Numbered from the stretch's first letter, positions 28,979-37,392 are shown. The stretch is 64,000 nucleotides of DNA from Actinoalloteichus_B caeruleus (GCF_000718005.1 NZ_JODV01000023.1), one strand, 5' to 3'. Notes: generated by a model not told the origin, from the sequence alone. A program made the numbers and translations.

Positions 28979-29342
28979 GAAGGATGGAGGTTGCGGCTCT
29001 CCCGGTAGGGGGCTGCTGGGCGGCCGGATCGAGTCTCGAGCAACAGGGGCGTGGTGGCGCGGGCGGTCGAGCACCTGCCTCCACGTGCTCGGCATGTCAC
29101 CCCCGTTCCCGGTCAGCCGGGCTGCCCCAGGGGAGGGCTGCCGCCGCGGCCGCCCGTGCCCTGCGGGGTGTCGCCGCCGCGCCGCGGGGCCGTTTCCCGA
29201 ACGAGCTCCACGCCGGCGTCCGGCGAGGGCTTCGTCCCCGCGTGCGCGGGGGCTGTCCGCGCTGCTGGGAGATGAGCCCGCTTTCGGTGGTTCGACGTGG
29301 TGAGCCCGCGGGGCGGAGCTGGGACGGCGGAGTAGGGCGCGA
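28979..29342. other. Intergenic with a lone CRISPR-repeat-like hairpin
   Basis: No gene seen. At 29234-29258 a GTCCCCGCG-TG-CGCGGGGG-CTGTCC element closely resembles the repeat of CRISPR array 2, but it is single. It may only be the terminator of one of the two facing genes. Confidence 0.4.
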
Positions 29343-29987
29343 TCACTGTTCGGCGGTCGGCCGGATCCCCGCGCTGTCCAGCGCCTCGGCGAACAGGTGT
29401 GCGGCGTCGACGGGTGTTCCCCTGTTGTACAGGTCGTTCCAGATCGTCAGGGTGACGCGTACGGCCGCCGCCGTGGTCTCCACTGCCATGCGAATCCGCA
29501 GTTCCTCGCGCGCGTTCCGATCGCCCGCCGGCATGAAGTGCTCCAGGAGTTCCTGTGCTCGCTGGGCGTCCAGTCGGAGGCTGGCGGTCCGCAGGGTGGG
29601 GCTGGTCAGCATGAGCGCCCTGACCCGCAACATCTGCCGGGCGGCCTCGCCGTCGCCCCGGCCGTAGTTCGCCAGTACCTGGGAGTAGACCGAGCAGAGC
29701 GTCGCCAACGGGGACCGGTTCTCGCCCTGGCCCAGGTGGCTGTGCAGGGCCCCGTCGAAGTCGTGGTGGATGAGCAGCGCGGCGTCCTCCTTCATGGCGA
29801 AGTGCCGGAAGAACGTTCGGGGGGAGACGCCCGCCCGGTGCGCGATGTCGTCCACCGTCGTCCCCTCCACCCCCTGCGCCTCGAAGAGGTCAAGCGCGGC
29901 CTGGCTGATCTCCCCTCGGGTGCGCTGTCGTTGCCGCTCACGAAGGGTGGGGCGGTTCGCTTCTGGCTCTGGTGCTGGGGCTGCCAT
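29343..29987 (-). CDS. TetR-family regulator of the adjacent exporter
   Basis: The product is 214 residues from ATG 29987. The HTH at ~18-65 reads GEISQAALDLFEAQGVEG then TTVDDIAHRAGVSPRTFFRHF, the textbook TetR pattern. The rest is a helical ligand domain. It is divergent from a 14-TM drug exporter, and three strong dyads lie in the 112-bp gap, so local repression of both genes is very likely. Confidence 0.93.
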   Translation of the reverse strand: MAAPAPEPEANRPTLRERQRQRTRGEISQAALDLFEAQGVEGTTVDDIAHRAGVSPRTFFRHFAMKEDAALLIHHDFDGALHSHLGQGENRSPLATLCSVYSQVLANYGRGDGEAARQMLRVRALMLTSPTLRTASLRLDAQRAQELLEHFMPAGDRNAREELRIRMAVETTAAAVRVTLTIWNDLYNRGTPVDAAHLFAEALDSAGIRPTAEQ

Positions 29988-30028
29988 GTCCTGCCTTCCG
30001 AAGGGGGCGAACCTTCCGCTCGTGCTCG

Positions 30029-30077
30029 TGCCATGATGGCAGGCGAAAACAACATGGCAGTCACTGCCATATTGGCA
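30029..30077 (+). promoter_or_regulatory. Cluster of TetR operator dyads
   Basis: Three dyads share TGGCA/TGCCA half-sites. They are TGCCA-TGA-TGGCA (30029-30041), a perfect 17-bp ATGGCAGT-C-ACTGCCAT (30054-30070) and TGCCA-TAT-TGGCA (30065-30077), which overlaps it. They sit between the divergent TetR and exporter starts. Confidence 0.7.
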
Positions 30078-30099
30078 GCAAACGACGATAAGGGTGCTC

Positions 30100-31674
30100 A
30101 TGGTGAAACACTCCTCGGCGGAGGAGATCGGGACGGCTCCACCGAGGCCGCCCCGACCAGGAGTCGTGCTGACCGTGGTCAGCCTGGGAGCCGCCATCGT
30201 GGCTCTGGACGGCACGGTGATCTCCGTGGCCAATCCCGACATCGCGGCCGACCTGCGCCCCAGCCTGGCCGGCCTCCAATGGGTCACCAACGGCTACCTG
30301 TTGGCCATCGCCTCCACCTTGGTGATCTTCGGCCGGGCCGCGGACCGGTTCTCCCGCAGGACCTTCTGGCTCACCGGTACCGCCCTGTTCACGGTGGCCT
30401 CGCTGATGATCGCCCTCTCGGGCAGCATCAACGCCCTGATCTTCTGGCGGGTCGTCCAGGGGATCGCCGGTGCGCTCGTCATGCCGGCCGGCGTGGGGCT
30501 GCTGCGCGCGACGTTCTCGGGGCCGGCGCTGAGCAGGGCGCTGGCCACCTGGAGTGGTTGCACGGCCATCGCCGCCGCCGCTGGACCCGTGGTCGCTGGC
30601 CTGCTGGTGCAGGCGCAGGGATGGCAGTCGGTGTTCCTCATCAACGTGCCCATCGGGGCCGTCGCGGTGACCCTGGGCGCGCTCCACCTCCGTGACCAGC
30701 GCGGCACCACGGAAACCGGGCGTCTGGACGCCGTGGGCGCCGTCCTGCTCGCGTTGACGATGGTCAGCCTGGCCTGGGGAGTGCTCCAGGCCGAGCACGG
30801 GCACCTGGACGCCACGGTCCTCGGCTACCTCGGTCTCGCGGTGGTGTTGGGCGCGCTGTTCGTGTGGCGTCAGCGCCGGGCGGCCCGGCCCCTGCTGGAT
30901 CTGACGATCTTCGCCAACAGAACCGTGCCAGCCGCGACGCTGCTCGTGGTGTTCGCGTTCTTCACGCTGTACGGCACGCTGTTCTTCCTGACCCTCTACA
31001 TGCAGCGGGTCCAGGGGGTCAGCGCGCTCGAGGCCGGTGTTCGGGTCCTGCCGCTGACCGCCGCTCTCGCCTTGGCGTCCGCGCTCGTGGGACATCTGAA
31101 CGCCCGCGTCGGGCCACGGCCCGCCCTGCTCGGCGGGATGACGATCGTCGCGGCCTCCGCCTTCGGTCTTTCCCAGTTGGAGGTCGGGAGTACCTACCAC
31201 GCCATGTGGCCCTCGCTCCTCGGGATGGGGCTCGGCATCGGCATGGTGTCCGTGGCCAGCACAGATGCCCTGGTCAGCAACGTCCACCCCAGGTTGAGCA
31301 GCGTCGCTGGAGGTCTTCAGCAGACCGCGTCCCAACTGGGTGGGGTCATGGGAACCGCCGTGCTCACCACGTTGCTCTCCGTCGCGGTCAGCACCGGTCT
31401 GGCCGGCAACCTCGCGGAGCGAGGCGTGGGGCCGGACGAATCCCAGTTCGTCCTGGACCGAGCCGACCGGGTGACCCAGGGAGAAGTACCCCTTCCACCC
31501 GGCGTCGGGCCCGGTACGGCTGACGCGATCGTGGAAGCCGGACACGCGTCCTTCGTGGCGGGAATGACGGGCGCGATGTCCGTGGCGGTGGTCGTGGCCC
31601 TCGTCGGTGTGGTGGCAGCGCTCTTCGTGCGGAAGGGAGAGCACTCCTCCGCCGACGCCGTCGTCATGCACTGA
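30100..31674 (+). CDS. MFS drug exporter, EmrB/QacA (DHA2, 14-TM) family
   Basis: The product is 524 residues from ATG 30100 (a GTG two codons earlier is in frame). Fourteen hydrophobic segments are visible. DHA2 motifs are present: ALDGTVISVANPDIAADL in helix 1, GRAADRFSRR in loop 2-3, and motif C-like WSGCTAIAAAAGPVVAGLL in helix 5. The family exports toxic organic compounds using the proton gradient. The divergent TetR gene and operators make ligand-induced efflux the likely mode. Confidence 0.94.
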   Translation: MVKHSSAEEIGTAPPRPPRPGVVLTVVSLGAAIVALDGTVISVANPDIAADLRPSLAGLQWVTNGYLLAIASTLVIFGRAADRFSRRTFWLTGTALFTVASLMIALSGSINALIFWRVVQGIAGALVMPAGVGLLRATFSGPALSRALATWSGCTAIAAAAGPVVAGLLVQAQGWQSVFLINVPIGAVAVTLGALHLRDQRGTTETGRLDAVGAVLLALTMVSLAWGVLQAEHGHLDATVLGYLGLAVVLGALFVWRQRRAARPLLDLTIFANRTVPAATLLVVFAFFTLYGTLFFLTLYMQRVQGVSALEAGVRVLPLTAALALASALVGHLNARVGPRPALLGGMTIVAASAFGLSQLEVGSTYHAMWPSLLGMGLGIGMVSVASTDALVSNVHPRLSSVAGGLQQTASQLGGVMGTAVLTTLLSVAVSTGLAGNLAERGVGPDESQFVLDRADRVTQGEVPLPPGVGPGTADAIVEAGHASFVAGMTGAMSVAVVVALVGVVAALFVRKGEHSSADAVVMH

Positions 31675-32106
31675 TCTCCCGACCGCTCGGCGGAGCTGCT
31701 GCGCGGGTGGTCCGCCCGACAGCTCAGCGCGCGGCGGAGGGAAGGGGTGCCTCGTCGAAGCTGATCAGGTCACACTCGCTTCTCGTTGCCGGCGGGTGAT
31801 TGACTCGCGCGGAGCGTGACGGGCCCCTCCGCGGCCCGTAGCCGGGGAAAGGCAGCGAGCCGTGCTGTCGCCAACGGTCCGATCGCGCCGGTCAACCGCC
31901 CGATGTGAGGGCACCGTTCACCTCGCGCCGAGTCATGTCCTGGTGCCATCTCCGTGCTCGGGTGTGGGGATCCCATCCACGCTGGAAAGTCAGTGTGGCA
32001 CCGCACGCGACGACGGAGACGGTGGTACCGGGTCGGCAGTTGACCGACGTCGTACGGCTACCAGATGTCCGAGACCGCCATGCGTCGAGTGCGATCGAGT
32101 GCGGTC
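31675..32106. other. Intergenic between exporter and GntR genes
   Basis: About 430 bases between convergent genes. No supportable gene seen. Confidence 0.5.
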
Positions 32107-32850
32107 TCAACGAGCGTCGATCTGGTACACGAGTTGGAAGCGGTCGCTGGCCATGGAGATGAAGTTGACTTCTACCGGTCGGTCCGCCGCGAATGCCACT
32201 CGGGTCACCTGGATGACCGGGTGGCCGTGTGGAATCCGCAGGGACTCCGCTTCGGCGGGTCGAGGTGATCTCGCCGAGACGAACTCGGTGAAGTGGCTCA
32301 GGGCGAAGCCCGCCTCTTCCAGGCGAGCGTAGGTTCCTCCTGGTCCGGTGTCCACGTGTTCAACCTGAGTGCCCTGGACGAGGTCGGCAGGAAGGTAGGA
32401 GGCCGCGAGCTGCACCACGTCGCCATCGGCTCGCATCACGCGGTCCCGGACCAGGACCTGAGTGCCGGAAGGGACGTCGAGGTACGAGGCGACCTCTTCC
32501 CCGGCTTCCTCCTTCCAGACCCGCACCGTCACCGTGGGGGTGAAGTCGGCTGCCGCCGCATCGGTGAGGAAAGCCCCTCTACCAGCGGTCCTCTCGTCGG
32601 CGGAGAGCCGGTTGCGGGCGAGTCGAGTGATCGGGCGGCGCTTGGACACGAACCATCCTCGGCCTGCGATGCTGGACACCAGGCCTTCGGCGCGGAGCTG
32701 GTCGACAGCGTTCTGGATCGTCTGTCGGGCAACGCCGTACTCCCCCATCAGGGTCGAGCCCGAAGGCAACCGCTCTCCTTCGGCGTACTCACCTGAAGTG
32801 ATGCGCAGCCTCAGGTCTTCGGCGATCTGGATCCACGGACGTGTCTGCAT
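32107..32850 (-). CDS. GntR-family regulator with UTRA ligand domain
   Basis: The product is 247 residues from ATG 32850. Residues ~5-70 give the GntR winged helix (WIQIAEDLRLRITSGEYAEG, LPSGSTLMGEYGVARQTI, GLVSSIAGRGWFV). Residues ~95-245 give the UTRA domain (ending HPVIQVTRVAFAADRPVEVN and RFQLVYQID). Such HutC-subfamily proteins bind sugars or amino-acid derivatives. No operon partner is next to it. Confidence 0.92.
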   Translation of the reverse strand: MQTRPWIQIAEDLRLRITSGEYAEGERLPSGSTLMGEYGVARQTIQNAVDQLRAEGLVSSIAGRGWFVSKRRPITRLARNRLSADERTAGRGAFLTDAAAADFTPTVTVRVWKEEAGEEVASYLDVPSGTQVLVRDRVMRADGDVVQLAASYLPADLVQGTQVEHVDTGPGGTYARLEEAGFALSHFTEFVSARSPRPAEAESLRIPHGHPVIQVTRVAFAADRPVEVNFISMASDRFQLVYQIDAR

Positions 32851-32916
32851 CTCTCCATTGCAACCCACCCAGGCTATCTGGACAACAAGGAATGGTCGAG
32901 GTGCACTCAGGTCATT

Positions 32917-32936
32917 CAGGTTACCGGTAAAACCTG
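32917..32936 (-). promoter_or_regulatory. Candidate operator upstream of GntR gene
   Basis: CAGGTT (32917-32922) and AACCTG (32931-32936) flank a nested perfect palindrome TTACCGGTAA (32921-32930), about 70 bases before the start. This is the kind of site a GntR regulator binds to control itself. Confidence 0.45.
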
Positions 32937-33333
32937 GACGTCCTGGGTGGCGGAGGAGCTCCGGTCCCCCGAAGGACGGAATCTGGAGCAACGTCCCAAG
33001 CTGCCAGGAGCCTTTGGGAGAGGGAGGACGACATCGTGGCCATTGGCTTTGGTGCTGGGGTACCGGCGGCCGGTCATACCCCCGAAGAGCGCTCGTTGCC
33101 GAGCTTGTCCGACACGGGGAGGATCGGGGCGATGCGCGAGGAGTCTCCTCCGCTTCGCCCACGCTTCCGCCACAGTGGGTAGCTCGCAAGCTGGTGCCCT
33201 GGTAGCTGGGGGAGGGAAGGGGCCGAAACAGGGCTACTGCGACCTTGCCCTGTTCGACCCGCTACCGCCGTCGTGCGTCGTGGTGGCAGCTCTCGTGGTA
33301 TTCACGTTCGCGCCAGGTCCGGGGAGGAGTTCG
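32937..33333. other. Intergenic, no gene seen
   Basis: About 400 bases without a convincing gene, ending at the terminator of the XRE/DUF397 pair. Confidence 0.45.
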
Positions 33334-33368
33334 GCGCCGGGGTGGCCTGGAGCAGGTCACCCCGGCGC
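33334..33368 (-). terminator. Terminator of the XRE-DUF397 pair
   Basis: GCGCCGGGGTG (33334-33344) pairs perfectly with CACCCCGGCGC (33358-33368) over a 13-base loop. It begins 13 bases past the DUF397 stop. Confidence 0.75.
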
Positions 33369-33381
33369 GGCGCCAGGACGG

Positions 33382-33573
33382 TCAGTAGCGTTCGCTCTTG
33401 ATCGCGGTGATGAAGCGGGTGAAGGAGCGGTGGTCCACGATGAGGACGCCGCCATCACGGTTCTTGCTGTCTCGGATGCCGACGAGGTCGGGAGCGGAGC
33501 CGACTTCGACGCACGCACCTCCACCTCCGTTGGAATAGGTGCTCGTGTACCAGTTGGTGAGCTTGGTCCTCAT
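33382..33573 (-). CDS. DUF397 protein
   Basis: The product is 63 residues. It has the family pattern WYTSTYSNGGGGACVEV then VGIRDSKNRDGGVLIVD and FTRFITAIK. DUF397 proteins are small partners of XRE/DUF5753 regulators across actinomycetes, in WhiJ-like developmental switches. It lies 21 bases after the XRE gene on the same strand and the pair shares a terminator. It may antagonise or tune that regulator. Confidence 0.92.
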   Translation of the reverse strand: MRTKLTNWYTSTYSNGGGGACVEVGSAPDLVGIRDSKNRDGGVLIVDHRSFTRFITAIKSERY

Positions 33574-33594
33574 GTCAGTCGCATTCCTTGGGCG

Positions 33595-34440
33595 TCAGCT
33601 CGACAGTCTCTTGATCAACTTTGTGGACTCTGAATCACTCAAAGCCCTAGATTGAAGCGCGACGAACGAATCTTTGTGGCGCTGTACCGAGGTCTGTTCC
33701 TCGACGTAGTCCCCACGGTTCAGTGTTTCGAAGTAGACGACGTCGTCGAGGTGGTTCTCCTCGAATCCAAGCAGGTCGAATTCGGTTCCCAACGCGGGAT
33801 GGGCGCCTGCTCCGGTTGGGAGCACCTGGATGCGAACATGTGGCAGCTCGGCCAGCTCCAGCAGTCGCCGAAGCTGTCCCCGCATGACCTCCGGCCCTCC
33901 GACCGCACCGTGCAGCAGGGGTTCCCACAGCACGGCGTGGACGTGGAGGGGATTCGTCGACGTCAGCCTCTGCTGACGTGTCTCCCGGATGAAGGATCGC
34001 TGGCGGGAGACCTCCGCCGTCGGTCTGGGTAGCCAACTCTCGCTCAGTGCGGCGAAGTAGTCGCCGGTCTGGAACAGTCCGGGTACGAGTTGTGCCTTGA
34101 AGATCCGAACCGAGGACGCTTCGTCCTCCAGCTCGATGAGATCCTGGGCCGCGTCCCACAGGACGTCGCTGTACTGCGACCACCAGCCGCCTTCCTGTGC
34201 GGTGGTGACGGCGGCGAACAGGCGGTCGCGGTCGCGTTCGGGGACGCCGTAGGTCAGGGCCAGGGCAAGGGTCTCCACGCTGGTGGGTGCCTGGACCGCG
34301 TGCTCGATGCGGGAGATCTTCGATGGCGACCACTTGAGCTGCTTCGCCGCCTCCGTGGCTTTGAGCCCCGCCGACTCACGCCACTTGCGCAGCTCCCGGC
34401 AGACCCGTCGCATTCGGACTCCTGCGTGGTACTCGGACAC
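33595..34440 (-). CDS. XRE-family HTH regulator with DUF5753 domain
   Basis: The product is 281 residues. The HTH (~14-65) reads LRKWRESAGLKATEAAKQL then KWSPSKISRIEHAVQAPT. The DUF5753 region (~95-275) includes LVPGLFQTGDYFAAL, RQQRLTSTNPLHVHAVLWE and VLPTGAGAHPALGTEF. This is the standard actinobacterial partner of DUF397. A CGTACG pair just upstream (34454-34475) could be its own operator. The pair probably controls development or secondary metabolism genes, by family analogy. Confidence 0.94.
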   Translation of the reverse strand: MSEYHAGVRMRRVCRELRKWRESAGLKATEAAKQLKWSPSKISRIEHAVQAPTSVETLALALTYGVPERDRDRLFAAVTTAQEGGWWSQYSDVLWDAAQDLIELEDEASSVRIFKAQLVPGLFQTGDYFAALSESWLPRPTAEVSRQRSFIRETRQQRLTSTNPLHVHAVLWEPLLHGAVGGPEVMRGQLRRLLELAELPHVRIQVLPTGAGAHPALGTEFDLLGFEENHLDDVVYFETLNRGDYVEEQTSVQRHKDSFVALQSRALSDSESTKLIKRLSS

Positions 34441-34453
34441 CCGATCTCCTCCC

Positions 34454-34475
34454 CGTACGCCCGACCGAGCGTACG
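34454..34475 (-). promoter_or_regulatory. CGTACG repeat pair upstream of XRE gene
   Basis: Two self-complementary CGTACG hexamers (34454-34459 and 34470-34475) are spaced by 16 bases start to start, 14 bases before the XRE start. Candidate autoregulatory site. Confidence 0.35.
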
Positions 34476-34606
34476 ACAGGCTGTCACTTCCTCCGACCCC
34501 TTACTCCTTTTGGGTCATCTCGTGCAAATTGCTCGTCAGTACTCTTGCGTCACGGTGCGTGTGCGGACAAGGTGGTATTCGCCACAGTGTCTTGTGGACG
34601 AACAGG

Positions 34607-34649
34607 AGGAGGGGCCGGGCCAACTTTCCACGGCCGCCCGACCCCTCCT
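34607..34649 (+). terminator. Long hairpin in the leader of the following plus-strand genes
   Basis: AGGAGGGG (34607-34614) pairs with CCCCTCCT (34642-34649), and CGGGC (34616-34620) with GCCCG (34636-34640), around a 15-base loop. It lies just before a possible small gene. It could be an attenuator or a terminator; direction is unclear. Confidence 0.45.
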
Positions 34650-34667
34650 GACGAGAGGAACCGAAGC

Positions 34668-34934
34668 ATGCACCACGATCCCGTCTCTACGGCAATGCTA
34701 CTGGGCGTGATCAGCCCGACCCACGACGCGTGGGTGGAACGCGGAAATCCTTCCGCTCTCCCCCAAAGTCCTGGGGATTCGCCCGAGGACCTGTCCGCCC
34801 ACGACGATGACAGGTGTCGTTCGGTAGCCAGGGTTCCAACGATCCCGTGGCCCTCGCCCTCGATCACGTCGGCAGCGCACGGATGCGGCACCCCTGCGGC
34901 CACTGCCGTAGCTTCCATTCGGGTCACGTCGTGA
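34668..34934 (+). CDS. Possible small protein, doubtful
   Basis: The product would be 88 residues. The ATG at 34668 has GAGAGGAACC before it. The first ~45 residues look protein-like (MHHDPVSTAMLLGVISPT, then HDAWVERGNPSALPQSPGDS), but the rest is Ser/Thr/Pro-rich and could be non-coding. No family recognised. An opposing frame is also open here. Confidence 0.3.
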   Translation: MHHDPVSTAMLLGVISPTHDAWVERGNPSALPQSPGDSPEDLSAHDDDRCRSVARVPTIPWPSPSITSAAHGCGTPAATAVASIRVTS

Positions 34935-35120
34935 GCGGGCGTCCTGGCTCCGGGCGGCACCACCGCCACACCGCCCCGGGACTTCCAACCGGCCCGAATC
35001 CGCACGGTACCCGTGCCCTCCCGCTCCCATCGGGTGACCAGCTCCGTCCAGGCTGGACGACGGTGCTGTGGGGTGTTTTGCCCGCACCCTGCCAGCAGCG
35101 GCCAACGAAAGGGGTGCGGC

Positions 35121-35336
35121 GTGGTGCTTGAGATGGCGCTCGGCGCCCTGATCGCGCTGGTCGGACTGTGGGTGGTCGAACGGCTCGATCGCTGGTTCGG
35201 GCCGGCGATTCGCATGGCGCTGCGGGTGCGGCGTGCCCGCCGCACCACTCGGCAGGCATTGGCCTCGGTTGGCATGACCCGCCCGACCAGCACCCGCCGC
35301 CCCTTCCGCGCTACCGGGAGCCGGTCGGCCCGCTAG
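35121..35336 (+). CDS. Small membrane protein
   Basis: The product is 71 residues from GTG 35121 with GAAAGGGG upstream. One membrane span (MALGALIALVGLWVVE) is followed by a basic tail (RVRRARRTTRQAL) ending in Arg/Ser. No family is recognised. It is the first of several small plus-strand genes; similar small membrane proteins accompany actinobacterial mobile elements, but no transfer or integrase gene is present to support that. Confidence 0.55.
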   Translation: MVLEMALGALIALVGLWVVERLDRWFGPAIRMALRVRRARRTTRQALASVGMTRPTSTRRPFRATGSRSAR

Positions 35337-35528
35337 CCCTCGCTGGTCGTCTCCGCCGACCAGACCTTGCCGTTCCGCCCGGATCTCGTCGGGGGCCGGC
35401 GGGTAGTTCCGCTCTGCCCACAGGGGCCGAGCGCGACCCTGCGGCTCCTGGCCGGCGTCCCGGCCAGCCCCGCTTCTCCCTCACCCCGCGCGTCCGGCGC
35501 GGGCTCTCCTACACCCCGAGGACATCCC

Positions 35529-35726
35529 GTGATCGCGCACGCCCTCATCCATACCGTCGTCTCGTTCCTGATCGCCCTCTTAGCCCTGGTCCTCGTCGTC
35601 GGCGCGGTCGCCCCGCACCTGGCTGCCTTCGGGAACACCCCGCGGCCCTGGTACCCGGCGGCGGACACCGTGGTCCACGCGCTGACCGGCCCCCTGAAAG
35701 CCCTGCTGTGCGGACTGGTCCCGTGA
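35529..35726 (+). CDS. Small hydrophobic protein
   Basis: The product is 65 residues from GTG 35529, after GAGGACATCCC. It holds one long membrane segment (VVSFLIALLALVLVVGAVA) and a second weaker hydrophobic stretch near the end (LTGPLKALLCGLV). Its TGA overlaps the next gene's GTG by four bases (GTGA), showing coupling. No family recognised. Confidence 0.55.
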   Translation: MIAHALIHTVVSFLIALLALVLVVGAVAPHLAAFGNTPRPWYPAADTVVHALTGPLKALLCGLVP

Positions 35727-36007
35727 CCGGGACCGTGGCCGACCCGGGGGAGGCGGTCACCGTCGTGCTTCCCCCGCTCACCGGTCGCGCCCGGCGGGTC
35801 CGCCCCTACGTGATGGAGGCGTGGAGTGATGGACGCGGCAACACGGAAGGCCCTGGACGCGGTACCGGAGTTGGCGGCGGTCTACGCGTTGACCCGGCGC
35901 GGGTGGCGGTGGGTGTCGTTGACGCGGGGCCCGGGTGCCCTGGTCGGTTCCTTCGCCTGGCCTGGCGGTGGCTTCGTGGACTGGTGCGTGATTCGGGGTC
36001 ACGGTGA
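35723..36007 (+). CDS. Small protein of unknown function, 3' end uncertain
   Basis: The frame gives 94 residues from GTG 35723, which overlaps the previous stop by four bases. The first ~38 residues (GEAVTVVLPPLTGRARRV, then RPYVMEAW) look genuine. After that the frame becomes Gly/Arg-rich and overlaps the next gene by 180 bases. A loss or gain of one base near 35815 would instead end the gene at the TGA at 35827-35829, giving TGATG coupling to the next gene. The true end is thus open. Confidence 0.4.
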   Translation: MTGTVADPGEAVTVVLPPLTGRARRVRPYVMEAWSDGRGNTEGPGRGTGVGGGLRVDPARVAVGVVDAGPGCPGRFLRLAWRWLRGLVRDSGSR

Positions 36008-36332
36008 GGTCGAGGGTGTTCGGGTGCGGGACGGCGACTGGGTGGTGTGGCGGCTGTCGGGTTCGGTGGGTGGTCGCCGCCGAGCTGGGAGCCTTGCCAC
36101 CACCGAGTTCCTCGTCCGCGCCCCGGCTGCTGACCGGTCGTCGCTGGCGGCCCCCGGGGCCACTCCGCCCCCGCTGACCCCGGCGGTGCCGGCTGTCGGC
36201 TTGGCCGGACCAGCCACGCGCCCGGCCGCCGTGAGGAGGACGGCTCCGCCCCCGGAGTCCGTCCCGTGTGGTCTCCGGTCGCGGCGACCCCATCGGCACG
36301 GTCTTCCCGCCGCTGGCGGTGGCCACCACTGA
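35829..36332 (+). CDS. Hypothetical protein, Trp-rich N-terminus
   Basis: The product is 167 residues from ATG 35829. The first ~95 residues look like a folded domain (ALDAVPELAAVYALTRRG, WRWVSLTRGPGALVGSFA, VDWCVIRGHGEVEGVRV, DGDWVVWRLSG), while the last ~70 are Pro/Ala/Arg-rich and possibly disordered. No family is recognised. It belongs to the run of small plus-strand genes that leads to the winged-helix gene. Confidence 0.55.
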   Translation: MDAATRKALDAVPELAAVYALTRRGWRWVSLTRGPGALVGSFAWPGGGFVDWCVIRGHGEVEGVRVRDGDWVVWRLSGSVGGRRRAGSLATTEFLVRAPAADRSSLAAPGATPPPLTPAVPAVGLAGPATRPAAVRRTAPPPESVPCGLRSRRPHRHGLPAAGGGHH

Positions 36333-36532
36333 CGACTGTCCACGGTGATCGCTGGCAGCGCGCCGTGTCGGCCAGGGACCTCCCCTCACCCTGCCCCGAC
36401 CCGCGACCAGGAAGCCCGACACGATCAGGAAGGAGGTGGTGCCCAGGACGACGCCACCACCGTGTGTACGCCGCCCCGCCCACCCCGGCGGGGCGGCCCT
36501 CGCCCAGCCCGGCCCCCAGCGGAAGGAAACGC

Positions 36533-36901
36533 ATGTCCCTCACCCCGCCGGACTCCTGGATCGCGATCCGCCGGACCGTCCGCGACTGCGACGCGACCCC
36601 ACTCCCCGGAGCGCTGCGCCTCACCGACCTGTTGGTGCTCCTCGAACTCGACCGCCAGCCCCAGCAGGCCGGCTCGGTGGCGGAAACCCTCGGCATCAGC
36701 CCCAGCGGCCTCACCCGGATCGCCCACCGGCTGGAGGACAGGCGACTCCTCCACCGCGTCCGCTGCTTCCACGACCGCCGTGGCGTCCTGCTGATGGCCA
36801 CCCCCGACGGCGTCGCCCGGACGCGCATGGCCTACCCGCACGCCCAGACCGTCATCCGCGCCGGCACCACCCGGCTCCGGGAACTCGCGAGCCGGCCGTG
36901 A
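36533..36901 (+). CDS. Small winged-helix (MarR-like) DNA-binding protein
   Basis: The product is 122 residues; the ATG at 36533 follows GGAAGGAA. A winged helix is clear: RLTDLLVLLELDRQPQQA, GSVAETLGISPSGLTRIA, HRLEDRRLLHRVRCFHDRRG (wing). The order and spacing match MarR or related phage-type regulators, although the protein lacks the long dimerisation helices of full MarR proteins. Its stop overlaps the next gene's GTG by four bases. Confidence 0.75.
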   Translation: MSLTPPDSWIAIRRTVRDCDATPLPGALRLTDLLVLLELDRQPQQAGSVAETLGISPSGLTRIAHRLEDRRLLHRVRCFHDRRGVLLMATPDGVARTRMAYPHAQTVIRAGTTRLRELASRP

Positions 36902-37392
36902 ACGGCCGCGACGAGCTCAGCGGCGAGTGGATCACCCGCTGTTCGGCCGACCCGCCGGTGGAGGACGGCCGGCTCTACGGGCACGTCGACCTCGACGTCG
37001 GGCGAGGCCCCGTCATCGCACCCGGTGTCACCTACCTGGCGGGGACCTTCGACTACCGACGGTTGGTGCTCTGCCGGGCCGAGGTCCGGCACTGCGCGGA
37101 GTTCCCCGAGCTGAGCACCGCCGTGTTGGACGTGATGCGGGACCTCGCCCGGCGCTGGGGGATCCCGGACTTCGTGGGGCCGCCGGCGACGATGAAGCGG
37201 CGTCGGCGGCGCGTCCCGCCGTGGGGTCGGGTGCGGTTCTGGGCGTGGGAGGCGCGGGACCCGGTCAACGTGAGCTTCGCCGGGCGGGCGAGTTTCAAGC
37301 ACGGCGAGTGGGCCAGGCTGGACGACCCGGAACCCGAGTCCCGGCCCGCTGGCCCCGGTGGTCCTCCCGGGCACATGATCGCGGGCCGCTGA
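36898..37392 (+). CDS. Hypothetical protein coupled to winged-helix gene
   Basis: The product is 164 residues from GTG 36898, overlapping the previous stop (GTGA). It has mixed alpha/beta character, with GPVIAPGVTYLAGTFDYR, CAEFPELSTAVLDVMRDL and a basic patch (MKRRRRRVPP). The tail is Pro/Gly-rich. No family is recognised. Coupling to the winged-helix gene suggests a shared role. Confidence 0.6.
   Translation: MNGRDELSGEWITRCSADPPVEDGRLYGHVDLDVGRGPVIAPGVTYLAGTFDYRRLVLCRAEVRHCAEFPELSTAVLDVMRDLARRWGIPDFVGPPATMKRRRRRVPPWGRVRFWAWEARDPVNVSFAGRASFKHGEWARLDDPEPESRPAGPGGPPGHMIAGR

Noticed and set aside
34550..35293. 247-codon minus-strand frame
   Set aside because: Some segments look protein-like but it overlaps the ribosome-site-supported plus-strand genes and has no family match.
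33334..37392. An integrative element with integrase and att sites
   Set aside because: No integrase, excisionase, replication or transfer gene and no flanking direct repeat was seen; only small unknown genes.
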